Part shown: positions 17,043-25,105 of the stretch, one piece after another
How positions within the stretch are numbered: position 1 is the first letter of the stretch
Layout of the letters: each line of letters begins with the position of its first letter
Assembly (NCBI GenBank): GCA_041821185.1
Contig: JBGUBD010000005.1
Span: 248,001-312,000, forward strand
Origin: Phycisphaerales bacterium AB-hyl4
GTDB taxonomy: Bacteria; Planctomycetota; Phycisphaerae; Phycisphaerales; Phycisphaeraceae
Direction: 5' to 3'
DNA: 64,000 bases
The notes under the pieces: model-generated
Databases searched by the model: none
What the model was told of the DNA's origin: nothing
The model's input: the letters and a program-made list of their open reading frames with translations, nothing else
Program-made: the position numbers and the translations under genes

Positions 17043-17910
17043 GCAGGCGATTCGTGTGGCGTTGGACGTTGGCGAGCGGATGGGGGCGCGGTACGCGCTG
17101 CTGCCGCCGCGGCGGACGGTGGCGGGGCCGGGGGGCGAGCAACTTGCGCATCGCGCGGGCAGCAGTGTCGAGTTTATGGAGCATCGCGATTACCGGGCGG
17201 GCGATGATATTCGCCGTATCGACTGGGCGGCTTACGCGCGGACGGATCGGTTGACGGTCAAGCAGTATCGCGACGAGGTGAGCCCGCATGTGGATGTGGT
17301 GATCGACGGTTCGCGATCGATGGCGCTGCCCGACAGCGCGAAGGGCGAGGCAACGGTGGGCGTCGCGGCGGCGGTGGCGTCGGCGGCGGCGAGCAGCCGA
17401 TTTACGCATCACGCGTGGCTGGCGGGCGAGGCGGTATTGCCGGTGGGTCAGGGTCGGGATCGGCCGACGGCCTGGATGGGGCTTGGGTTTGATGGTGAGC
17501 GGAGCGTGGGCGAGCAGCTCGCGGCGGCGCCGGTGCGGTTTCGGCCGCATGCGTTGCGCGTGCTGGTCAGTGATCTGCTCTGGCCGGACGAGCCGACGGT
17601 GGTGTTGCATCGGTTGGCGGACGGGGCGGCGGGCGTGGTGGTGGTGCAGGTGCTCGCGGCGGCGGACGTCGAGCCGCCGGGGCATGGCAACCTTCGTCTG
17701 CTCGATGCCGAGACGGGCCAGCATCGCGAGATGTTTATTGATGACACGGCCAGGCAGCGCTACGTGCGCAGGCTTGAGCGTCACCAGTCGCAATGGGCGG
17801 CCGCTTGCCGAGGCGTGGGCGCGGTGTTGGTGACTTTGGTGGCGGAACGGCTGGTGCAGCGATGGGACTTGAGCGAACTGGTACGCGAGCAGGTATTGCG
17901 CGTGTTGTGA
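17035..17910 (+). CDS. DUF58 domain protein
   Basis: The product is 291 residues. The DUF58 signature EFMEHRDYRAGDDIRRIDW lies at residues 46-64, followed by a VWA-like strand VVIDGSRSMA. DUF58 proteins regularly accompany MoxR ATPases and VWA proteins, including in aerotolerance (Bat) loci, and are thought to bind MoxR. Unlike many DUF58 proteins this one lacks N-terminal membrane helices, so it is probably cytosolic or peripheral. ATG 17035 overlaps the permease stop by 8 bp, with GAGGG 8 nt upstream. The biochemical role is not known for the family. Confidence 0.92.
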   Translation: MDEQAIRVALDVGERMGARYALLPPRRTVAGPGGEQLAHRAGSSVEFMEHRDYRAGDDIRRIDWAAYARTDRLTVKQYRDEVSPHVDVVIDGSRSMALPDSAKGEATVGVAAAVASAAASSRFTHHAWLAGEAVLPVGQGRDRPTAWMGLGFDGERSVGEQLAAAPVRFRPHALRVLVSDLLWPDEPTVVLHRLADGAAGVVVVQVLAAADVEPPGHGNLRLLDAETGQHREMFIDDTARQRYVRRLERHQSQWAAACRGVGAVLVTLVAERLVQRWDLSELVREQVLRVL

Positions 17911-17948
17911 TGGATTGACGTTGTAGCGGAGGGTGAGCCGACTGAATT

Positions 17949-19694
17949 ATGCCTGTATTTGTTTTGCCTTTGGCGCTGCTTGGGTTGACGGCGCTGCCTG
18001 CGTTGGCGGCGATCTATTGGCTGCGCAATCGGCATCGGCGGCAGGTCGTGTCGAGCCTGCTGCTGTGGGTGGATGAGCGTCAGCCGCGCGAGGGCGGCGT
18101 GCGTGTGCGGAAGGCGCAGACGTCGTTGTTGTTTTTGCTGGAGCTGATCGCGCTGCTGCTGCTGGCGACGGCGGCGGCGGACCCGCGAGTGTTGTGGTCG
18201 GAGCAGCCCACGGTGTATGTGGTGGTGCTGGATGATGCGTTTTCGATGCAGGCAGGTGAGGGGGATGACACGGCGAGGGCGCGAGCGGTGGCGGCGCTGC
18301 GCGACGAGTTGAGGGGGCAGCGGTTTGCGGTGCGGTTCGTGCTCGCGGGCGAGCGGGCGCAGCTGCTCGGTGAGCCGGTGGAGCGCTGGCCGGATGCGGC
18401 GCGGGTGCTGGAGGGTTGGCGATGCGAGTCGCCACGTTCGTCGTTGCCGACGGCGGTGGCGATGGCGCGGGAGATTGGCGGCGCGGAGGCGCGTGTGATC
18501 GTGCTGACCGATCGCGAGCCGACGCGGGGGATGGAGGCGGGGCGACTGCTCTGGTGGGCGTTTGGCGCGTCGCGGGCGAATGTGGCATTCGTCAACGCGG
18601 TGCGCAGTGTGGCGGACGGCGCGGGTGATCGGGCGATGCTGGAGATCGCCAACTTGTCGGACGAGGCGGCGCGGCCGACGTTGAGCGTGAACGGCGCGTC
18701 GCAGCAGTTGACGTTGGCAACGGGCGAGCGACGTCGGCTGTGGTTTGATCTGCCGGCGGACACGGGGCCGTTGATTGCCGAGTTGTCGGATGATGCGCTG
18801 GCGTTTGATAATCGGGTGGTGTTGCAGCCGGCGCGAGCGCCGCGGGTGTCGGTGGCGTTGGCGATTGCGGACGAGCGGTCGCGTGAGATGTGGCGGCAGG
18901 CGCTGGCTGCGACCGGCCGGGCGCGGCTGGTGTCGGGGCCAGCGGATGTGTTGATTACCGATGCGGCGGCGGCATTGCCGAGCGTTGCGGCCGGGACGTG
19001 GACGTTGCGGCTGCGTCATGTGGACGAGCCTGCGGCGTTGACTGGGCCTTACATCATCGATCAAGGTCATCCGCTGAACACGGGGCTGTCGCTGGCGGGG
19101 GTGGTGTGGGCGGGCGGGCGCGAGGTGGAGATGCCGGGCATGCCGCTGATCAGCGCGGGCGAAGCGGTGTTGTTGAGTCATGTTCGTCGCGGGGCAGGTG
19201 CGGATGTGCTGCACATGCAATGGCGGCCGGACCTTTCGACGCTGCCGCGGATGCTGACGTTTCCCGCGCTGGTGTGGAACCTGCTCGACTGGCGGGCAGA
19301 TCATTTGCCGGGCCCGAGTGAGACGAACCTGCGGCTGGGCATGATGTCGCGGATTGTTGCGCCGCCTGGGGTTGATGCGGTGGAACTGATCAGCCCGACG
19401 GACGAGCGGCATCGGCTGACGTTGATGGATGCGGTGGCGACGTGGGAAGCGACGCGCGTGGGTGAGTGGCAGGTGCGTGTGGGTGAGGAGGCGTACGCGG
19501 TGGCCGTGAACGCACTGGAAGCGGGCACGTCGGACTTGCGCGGCGCGACCTCGGGGCGATGGGGTGATCGGCTGGACGAGCGTTCGTTGACGGAGCGGTA
19601 CCAGGCGGTGAGTTGGGTGTTGCTGTTGGTCGTGTTGGGCGCGTTGACGTTGCATGGCTACTTCGTTTGGCGTGGGGGGAGTGGCAGCGCATGA
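17949..19694 (+). CDS. BatA-domain / VWA membrane protein
   Basis: The product is 581 residues. An N-terminal BatA-type domain with two membrane helices (about 3-23 and 58-76) brackets LRNRHRRQVVSSLLLW. A von Willebrand A domain begins VYVVVLDDAFSM (90-100), and a last helix is near the C-terminus (SWVLLLVVLGALTLHGYFVW). The metal-site motif DxSxS reads D95-D-A-F-S99, so the first Ser is Ala; Mg-dependent ligand binding may be weakened. It probably sits in the inner membrane with the VWA domain outside, as in BatA/BatB. A 38-bp gap follows the DUF58 gene. The stop overlaps the next start in ATGA. Confidence 0.85.
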   Translation: MPVFVLPLALLGLTALPALAAIYWLRNRHRRQVVSSLLLWVDERQPREGGVRVRKAQTSLLFLLELIALLLLATAAADPRVLWSEQPTVYVVVLDDAFSMQAGEGDDTARARAVAALRDELRGQRFAVRFVLAGERAQLLGEPVERWPDAARVLEGWRCESPRSSLPTAVAMAREIGGAEARVIVLTDREPTRGMEAGRLLWWAFGASRANVAFVNAVRSVADGAGDRAMLEIANLSDEAARPTLSVNGASQQLTLATGERRRLWFDLPADTGPLIAELSDDALAFDNRVVLQPARAPRVSVALAIADERSREMWRQALAATGRARLVSGPADVLITDAAAALPSVAAGTWTLRLRHVDEPAALTGPYIIDQGHPLNTGLSLAGVVWAGGREVEMPGMPLISAGEAVLLSHVRRGAGADVLHMQWRPDLSTLPRMLTFPALVWNLLDWRADHLPGPSETNLRLGMMSRIVAPPGVDAVELISPTDERHRLTLMDAVATWEATRVGEWQVRVGEEAYAVAVNALEAGTSDLRGATSGRWGDRLDERSLTERYQAVSWVLLLVVLGALTLHGYFVWRGGSGSA

Positions 19695-22483
19695 GTTTTG
19701 ATTCGCCGATCTGGTTGTTGATGCTCGCGCCGATGGCGCTCGCGTGGTGGTTGTGGCGGGGGCCGACGGCGACTGTGCATGGGTTGCGTGGGGTGTTGTT
19801 GTTGCTGGTGGTGGTGGCGATGGCGGGGCCGACGCTGCGGCTGCCGGACCGGTCGGGGACGGTGGTGGTGGTGGCCGACCGGAGCGCGTCGATGCCGGCG
19901 GAGGCGGAGGCGCGGCAGCGTGAGTTGATCGACATGCTTGTGCGTGAGATGGGGCAGCGCGATCGCTTGGCGGTGGTGTCGTTCGGCCGGCGGGTGGCGG
20001 TGGAGCGTCAGCCGGAGGTGGGGCGGTTTGGCGGGTTTGTGCAGTCGGTGGATGTGGATGGCTCGGATCTGGGAGCAGCGCTTGAGCGTGCGGCGGGGCT
20101 TGTGCCGAGCGACGGCGGCGGTCGCGTGCTCGTGCTCAGCGATGGGTTGTGGACGGGGCGGAACCCGATGCTCGAAGCGGGGCGAGCGTCGGCTCGGGGG
20201 TTGGCGATTGATTATCGATTGCTTACGCGGTCGCGGGCGAATGATGTGGCGGTGCAGCGGTTTGAAGTGCCGCATCGCGTAAGCGAAGGCGAAGCGTTTT
20301 TGATGCACGCGTGGGTGCAGACGCCGGTGGCGCAGCCGGTGGCGTATGAGCTGCGACGTGGCGATCGTGTGCTCGCGCGAGGCGAGCGCGAGATGACGAT
20401 GGGGGTGAGTCGGTTGACGTTTCGCGATCACGCGGCGTCGGCGGGTGTGCGGCGGTACACGTTGCATGTGACCGGCGCGGCGGACGACCCGGTGCCGGAG
20501 AACAATACGGCCGAGGCGCTGGTGGATGTGGAAGGCCGTCGGCCGATGCTGGTGGTGACGGAGTCGGCCGAGCCGAGGCTGGCGGGCTTGCTGGAAGCGG
20601 GCGGGCTGGCGGTGGACGTTCGGCCGCCCGGCGCCGTGGATTGGTCGTTGGCGGGGCTGTCGGGGTATGCCGGCGTGTTGCTGGAGAACGTGCCGGCCGA
20701 TCGCGTGGGCGCACGGGCGATGGAGCGTCTGGCTGTGTGGGTGAATGAGGCGGGCGGCGGGCTGATGCTTACAGGCGGGCGGCGATCGTTCGGGCCTGGC
20801 GGCTACTTCGAGTCGCCGCTGGACCCGCTGCTGCCCGTGTCGATGGAACTTCGGCAGGAGCATCGCAAGCTGACGCTGGCGGTGCTGGTGACGCTGGACC
20901 GCTCGGGCAGCATGAATATGCCGGTGGCCGGCGGGCGAACGAAGATGGAGCTTGCGAATCTGGGCACGGCCAAGACGCTGGACATGCTTTCGCCGATGGA
21001 TGAGTTCGGCGTGCTGGCGGTGGACACGCGGCCGCACGTGATCGTGCCCATGCAGCGCGTGCCGGATGAACCGAGCGCGATGCGCAATCGCGTGCTGCGC
21101 ATGGCGTCGATGGGGGGTGGCATTTACATCGAAGAGGCGCTGCTCGCATCGGAGCGCATGCTCGATGAGGCGACTGCGGCCACGCGCCACCTGATTCTCT
21201 TTTCCGATGCGCAGGACTCGGTTCAGGAGGGCCGGTACCGCGAGATACTTCGTGATTTTGAGCGGAAGAACATCACGGTGAGCGTGATCGGCCTCGGCTC
21301 GGAGCGCGATATTCATGCGGAACTGCTTCGCGACATTGCGGCGCGCGGCAACGGGCGCATTTATTTCACCGACGACGCGAACCGGCTGCCCGAGCTGTTT
21401 GCGCAGGATATGGTCATGGTCGCGCGCAGTACGTTTGTGGATGAGCCGACGCCGATCCGCGCTACGGCCGGCCTTGTATCGCTGCTGGGGCGATCGCTGC
21501 CTGATCCGCCGGCGGTGGGCGGCTACAACCTGACTTACCTTCGGCCGGGCGCGACGTTGGCGATGCACAGTGTTGACGAATACGAAGCGCCGGTTGTTGC
21601 GGGCTGGCAGGCCGGGCTCGGCCGAGCGGTGGTTTATACGGGCGAAGCGGATGGCCAATTCACCGGGCCGATCGCGCAGTGGCCGCAGGTGGGCGAGTTG
21701 CTCACCAGCCTCGCGCGGTGGACGGTTGGCGAGGACGATGACACGCCGACGGAGATCGTAATTACGCAACGGCTCGATCGCGGCACGCAGATCATCGAGT
21801 TGCACGTTGACGCGCAATGGGCGGCTACAGAGTTAACGCAACTGCCCACCGTCACCACGTTGCGCGACAGCGAGCAAGGCGAGCCGCGACGGGAGCAGAC
21901 GCCGATGCACTGGGTTGCCGCCGACCGCCTTGTCGCCGAAGTGCCTCTGCACGGCCAGGAGTCCGCGCTCTCGATCGTCCACCTGCCGGGCCACGGCCAA
22001 CACCGCCTCGCGCCCGTGCGACTGCCATACTCGCCGGAGTTTGCACCGGTAAGCGAAAGCGGCGCACGTACGCTTGCCCAGCTCGCTCGCGCGACCGGCG
22101 GACAGGAACGAATCAGCGTCGCGGGCATGTGGGGCGACCTGCCGCGCCTGCCACAGCGGTTACCTGTTGGCCATTGGTTGCTGATCGCCGCGATCGTGGT
22201 GCTGCTAGCCGAGGTGTTGGAACGTCGTACGGGGTTGCTTGGGCGAATGGTGCGCTTACCGCGAGTCGTGTGGTGGCGTACGCCTCGACCTGCCGGCAAT
22301 GGGGAAGTTCAGGTTAGTGATGACGACAGGGTGCCGCGCACGGCTCATCCGGCGACGTCGGCGTCAGCGGATGCGACGTCGCCCAAGCCTGTCGAGCCCC
22401 CGGCTGCCACACCTGCCGGCGCGCTCGCGAACGCGATGGCGCAGGCACAGCGTCGCGCGGCACATCGTCACGATCGCACTTAA
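19691..22483 (+). CDS. Large membrane protein with two VWA domains
   Basis: The product is 930 residues. Two N-terminal helices (about 5-22 and 32-47) lead into a first VWA domain with an intact metal site D63-R-S-A-S67. A beta domain (YTLHVTGAADDPVPENNTA) and a GATase-like stretch (MERLAVWVNEAGGGLMLTGG) follow. A second VWA domain has D403-R-S-G-S407. A C-terminal helix (about 825-845, HWLLIAAIVVLLAEVL) and a Pro/Ala-rich cytosolic tail end the protein. The 4-base ATGA overlap with the BatA-type gene shows coupling. It is probably the main extracytoplasmic subunit of the MoxR/ABC/VWA system. Two VWA domains in one chain, both with complete metal sites, contrast with the degenerate site in the neighbour. 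Confidence 0.86.
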   Translation: MSFDSPIWLLMLAPMALAWWLWRGPTATVHGLRGVLLLLVVVAMAGPTLRLPDRSGTVVVVADRSASMPAEAEARQRELIDMLVREMGQRDRLAVVSFGRRVAVERQPEVGRFGGFVQSVDVDGSDLGAALERAAGLVPSDGGGRVLVLSDGLWTGRNPMLEAGRASARGLAIDYRLLTRSRANDVAVQRFEVPHRVSEGEAFLMHAWVQTPVAQPVAYELRRGDRVLARGEREMTMGVSRLTFRDHAASAGVRRYTLHVTGAADDPVPENNTAEALVDVEGRRPMLVVTESAEPRLAGLLEAGGLAVDVRPPGAVDWSLAGLSGYAGVLLENVPADRVGARAMERLAVWVNEAGGGLMLTGGRRSFGPGGYFESPLDPLLPVSMELRQEHRKLTLAVLVTLDRSGSMNMPVAGGRTKMELANLGTAKTLDMLSPMDEFGVLAVDTRPHVIVPMQRVPDEPSAMRNRVLRMASMGGGIYIEEALLASERMLDEATAATRHLILFSDAQDSVQEGRYREILRDFERKNITVSVIGLGSERDIHAELLRDIAARGNGRIYFTDDANRLPELFAQDMVMVARSTFVDEPTPIRATAGLVSLLGRSLPDPPAVGGYNLTYLRPGATLAMHSVDEYEAPVVAGWQAGLGRAVVYTGEADGQFTGPIAQWPQVGELLTSLARWTVGEDDDTPTEIVITQRLDRGTQIIELHVDAQWAATELTQLPTVTTLRDSEQGEPRREQTPMHWVAADRLVAEVPLHGQESALSIVHLPGHGQHRLAPVRLPYSPEFAPVSESGARTLAQLARATGGQERISVAGMWGDLPRLPQRLPVGHWLLIAAIVVLLAEVLERRTGLLGRMVRLPRVVWWRTPRPAGNGEVQVSDDDRVPRTAHPATSASADATSPKPVEPPAATPAGALANAMAQAQRRAAHRHDRT

Positions 22484-22616
22484 CGAAACAATGTGGTTTT
22501 TCGCCTACAACATTCAGCCGACGATGGTGAAGGCGAGCTAAGTGGAGCCATCATGAGCCAGGACGACGACTTGTCGGCCGACGATGGCTCACTAACGCAA
22601 CCCCTTGTTACACAGT

Positions 22617-22642
22617 GGAAAACGCCTCAAATCAAGGGCGTT
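22617..22642 (-). terminator. Weak terminator behind tRNA-Leu
   Basis: AACGCC (22621-22626) pairs with GGCGTT (22637-22642). On the minus strand it is followed by TTTTCC. It lies 9 nt downstream of the tRNA 3' end. Confidence 0.45.
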
Positions 22643-22650
22643 GAAGTGAA

Positions 22651-22734
22651 TGCCGGTGGAGAGACTCGAACTCTCACGGGTTTTACCCCATCGGATTTTG
22701 AATCCGACGCGTCTGCCAATTCCGCCACACCGGC
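22651..22734 (-). tRNA. tRNA-Leu (anticodon CAA)
   Basis: This is an 84-nt class II tRNA. The acceptor GCCGGTG pairs with CACCGGC and discriminator A is at 22651. The D arm contains GGCAGAC. The anticodon stem-loop is TCGGATT-CAA-AATCCGA, with the anticodon at 22700-22698. A long variable arm and the T arm GAGAGTTCGAGTCTCTC follow. The 3' CCA is not encoded. It decodes UUG. No integrase or attachment-site duplication is seen next to it. Confidence 0.96.
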
Positions 22735-22937
22735 GTTGGGTGTCGTCATGGAATGACATATCTTGGCGTGCACTGCTAAAGGTGTCAATTGCCAGCAGTT
22801 TACGTCGTCAATTCTTGCTTGTGCCAATGTTTTCGAGGGGCAGGCGTCGATTTGCCCGGACGAATCGGCGGACTTGCTCGATCCGTTTGGACGATAAGCC
22901 GATAAAGGGATTGACGCCGCCGGGTGGGAGCTTTATC

Positions 22938-23996
22938 GTGCAAAATCGCATGGGGAAATTCCCTACTGTTCTTGTCGTATTTTTGCTGAGCGGTTCGGTC
23001 GCTTTTGCGGGCGTGGCGCCAGGGGTGGCGGTCCCGGAGGAGCGTCGGCAGGTGACGCCGACGACGCTTGAGCCGTTGGCGGCGCATTTCGGTGACGAGC
23101 CGCGTGCCTATCGTTCGCCACACTTCGTGCTGCTGTATGACGTTGAGCCGTGGCAGGCGCGGATGCATGTGTTGTTGCTTGAGCGGACGCACGCTCAGTT
23201 TTATGAGGTGTTCGGGCAGGGCGACTTTGCGTTGCGGCCCTTGGGCGAACGGCTGGTGTGTCTGCTGTTTGCCGAGCAGGCTGATTTTGTGGATTACGGG
23301 CGGGCAGCGGACGGAATGGACCTTTCGTGGACGGGCGGCTACTACTCGGCGCGGACGAATCGCGTGGCGTTGTTTCAACGGGGTTGGCCGGAGCAGCAGC
23401 CGGATGTGGTGGACGCCGAGCCGGCGATGGCGCTGGTCGACCGCGAGCGTGAGGCCGATCAGCCGACGCTTCGGTTCAGCGCACTCGAGCCGGCGGCGAG
23501 CGATCATCGAGCCGACGGGCTGGCGAGCACGGTGCATGAAGCGGCGCATCAGCTGGCGTTCAACAGCGGGTTGCAGTCGCGTGGCGTGATGTATCCGCTG
23601 TGGGTGTCGGAAGGCCTGGCGATCAGTTTCGAGACGCAGAACCCCAGCAAGGCATTCGGGCCGGCGTACATCAACGAGCCGCGGCGGGCGGATCTTCGCG
23701 TTGCGCGCGAGGCGGGACGTTTGATGGAGTTGGAGCAGTTTGTCAGCCTGGTTCGGCCGCCGGTGGATGATGCGGCGATGGTTCGCGCGGTGTATGCCCA
23801 GGCTTGGGCGTTGTTTCATCATCTGTACAACCACGAGCCGAAGGCGTTGCGCGGTTATCTTGGTCGACTGGCAGACCTGCCGCCCGGCCGACGTAGCGCC
23901 CACGTGCTGCGGCGGGAGTTTGTCAGCGCGTTCGGCCCGCTGGAGCAGTTCGGCGATGCATGGCAGGCTCACCTGGTCGCGTTGACTGCTGAGTGA
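22938..23996 (+). CDS. DUF1570-type secreted protein with HExxH motif
   Basis: The product is 352 residues. It has a signal peptide (MGKFPTVLVVFLLSGSVAFA) and the planctomycete DUF1570 pattern: SPHFVLLYDVEPW, ERTHAQFYEVFG, then TVHEAAHQLAFNSGL and PLWVSEGLAISFE. HEAAH followed by a downstream WVSEG resembles the zinc site of gluzincin/MA-clan peptidases, so a metallopeptidase fold is inferred although activity is unproven. I choose GTG 22938 because GGGAG lies 7 nt upstream; ATG 22950 is the alternative. It follows the tRNA on the opposite strand, and a hairpin and terminator lie downstream (24032-24121). Confidence 0.82.
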   Translation: MQNRMGKFPTVLVVFLLSGSVAFAGVAPGVAVPEERRQVTPTTLEPLAAHFGDEPRAYRSPHFVLLYDVEPWQARMHVLLLERTHAQFYEVFGQGDFALRPLGERLVCLLFAEQADFVDYGRAADGMDLSWTGGYYSARTNRVALFQRGWPEQQPDVVDAEPAMALVDREREADQPTLRFSALEPAASDHRADGLASTVHEAAHQLAFNSGLQSRGVMYPLWVSEGLAISFETQNPSKAFGPAYINEPRRADLRVAREAGRLMELEQFVSLVRPPVDDAAMVRAVYAQAWALFHHLYNHEPKALRGYLGRLADLPPGRRSAHVLRREFVSAFGPLEQFGDAWQAHLVALTAE

Positions 23997-24031
23997 TGTG
24001 CTTTGGGCGCCCTGCCGCATTGGGCCGGGCA

Positions 24032-24052
24032 CCCACGGATGCAATCCGTGGG
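24032..24052. repeat. CCCACGG hairpin (dispersed family, copy 1)
   Basis: CCCACGGAT (24032-24040), loop GCA, ATCCGTGGG (24044-24052), then CTTT. The same hairpin core recurs at 35632-35658 and 53222-53250. Confidence 0.7.
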
Positions 24053-24086
24053 CTTTGGGGGGTTGACTGGAGTTCCCAATCGTAAA

Positions 24087-24121
24087 CAACCGCGGCCGGG
24101 GTGATGCCCAGGCCGCGGTTG
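24087..24121. terminator. Convergent-gene terminator hairpin
   Basis: Arms CAACCGCGGCC (24087-24097) and GGCCGCGGTTG (24111-24121) form a perfect 11-bp stem between two convergent genes. On the minus strand it is followed by TTTAC, so it probably ends the VPxPA-CTERM transcript and may also serve the DUF1570 gene. Confidence 0.6.
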
Positions 24122-24155
24122 CGTTGTGTGTGAACGGTTATTTTCGTTCGACCGA

Positions 24156-24851
24156 TCAGGCCGCGTTCAGCCGACGTCGGCGGATGCGGTGGATGGCACC
24201 CAGTGCACCGAACAGGGCCATGCCACCCCACGCGGCGGCGGGCACGGGGACCACGGCACCGGTGGGCATGATCTGAGCGTAGAGGTCGTGCTTTTTGGTC
24301 CACAGCTTCTTGGTTGTGAAGCTGTTGTAGAAGTTTTCGCCATCATTGCTGAACCCGAGCAGGTCGAGCTGGTATTCGTAGTTGCCGGCCCAGAACGTGG
24401 TGGACGCGGCGCTGCCGAGGTCCAGTTCGAGGCTGTCGGAGAGGACCCGGAGGGTCACGTCCATGTCGAACGCGAGCGTCTGGTTGCCGAGGCCGCTGGG
24501 GTCGCTGAAGCTCAGTTCGGTGGTGATGGGCAGGTGGTAGTTGCCGGGAAAGAACAGGTTGTTCATGCTGTGGTTAGTGTGCCGAACGCGTGAGATTTTG
24601 AACGGCTGACTGGCGGAGACGTTGTTGAAGTTCTGGTTTTGGAGCGAGATGGTGCTCTTGCCCCATGAGAACGGGCTGTCGCCGCCGACCTGGATCGAGC
24701 TTGATCCGTTGGCGTCAAAGGTTGACACGGCCTGGCCGCTGAACTGCGAGCTGGCCATGGCGGGCGCGGCGGGCATGGCGACGGCGGCGAGGCCGACGAT
24801 GAGCGTCGCGGTGCAAAGGCTTCGCAAGGGACGGGTAGAAATTGCGTTCAT
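24156..24851 (-). CDS. Exported protein with VPxPA-type C-terminal sorting signal
   Basis: The product is 231 residues. The signal peptide ends near AAPAMAS. The beta-rich middle is unrecognised. The C-terminal signal is VVPVPAAAWGG, a hydrophobic helix and RIRRRR. This resembles the VPLPA-CTERM variant of exosortase/archaeosortase-type sorting signals rather than classic PEP-CTERM. ATG 24851 is chosen because AGGAG lies 9 nt upstream. It is transcribed divergently from bamA, with a 254-bp intergenic region. The body has aromatic/Asn-rich strands (SLQNQNFNNVSASQPFKISR) with no enzymatic motif. It is likely a surface or matrix protein of unknown function. Confidence 0.8.
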   Translation of the reverse strand: MNAISTRPLRSLCTATLIVGLAAVAMPAAPAMASSQFSGQAVSTFDANGSSSIQVGGDSPFSWGKSTISLQNQNFNNVSASQPFKISRVRHTNHSMNNLFFPGNYHLPITTELSFSDPSGLGNQTLAFDMDVTLRVLSDSLELDLGSAASTTFWAGNYEYQLDLLGFSNDGENFYNSFTTKKLWTKKHDLYAQIMPTGAVVPVPAAAWGGMALFGALGAIHRIRRRRLNAA

Positions 24852-24900
24852 GATTCTTGGCTCCTGCACTTTGTGCTTTTTTTGTGGCTTATCCCCCCGG

Positions 24901-24964
24901 CCACACCCGGGCCGCCGATCGATCGGCGGATGAAAGTTAGACTTCAAAGCTACACCCGGGCCGC
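24901..24964. promoter_or_regulatory. Palindrome and direct repeat upstream of the VPxPA-CTERM gene
   Basis: A perfect 18-bp palindrome, CCGCCGATCGATCGGCGG, occupies 24912-24929. It is flanked by a direct repeat C(C/T)ACACCCGGGCCGC at 24901-24915 and 24950-24964. It lies in the divergent region between the VPxPA-CTERM gene and bamA and may be an operator. I see no other element in the 254-bp gap. Confidence 0.4.
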
Positions 24965-25105
24965 GGGCGGGCCACCGTTTCTTGTCATGCAATGAAGATT
25001 TGTGGGGGTGGGGGGCAGCCTGTGCGGGCTAGGGATTTCGAGTAAACTCGGCAGCCCGATTGCGGCCGGCACGCGCTGGCCGCCATGCCTTGCAGGGAGC
25101 TGATC

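Noticed and set aside
19658..21817. A 719-codon open frame on the strand opposite the double-VWA gene
   Set aside because: It is the mirror of a strongly GC3-biased gene; the translation is Arg/His/Pro-rich with no domain and no ribosome-binding site. The same applies to the 624-codon frame at 17781-19655.
22651..22734. tRNA-Leu as an integration site
   Set aside because: No integrase, no duplicated tRNA 3' end and no island-like content beside it.
22493..22756. Small plus-strand ORF between the VWA gene and DUF1570
   Set aside because: It overlaps the tRNA on the other strand and the translation has no domain or ribosome-binding site.
22650..22937. N-terminal extension of the DUF1570 gene to an upstream start
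   Set aside because: It would read through the tRNA-Leu gene and place the signal peptide internally; GTG 22938 has a ribosome-binding site.
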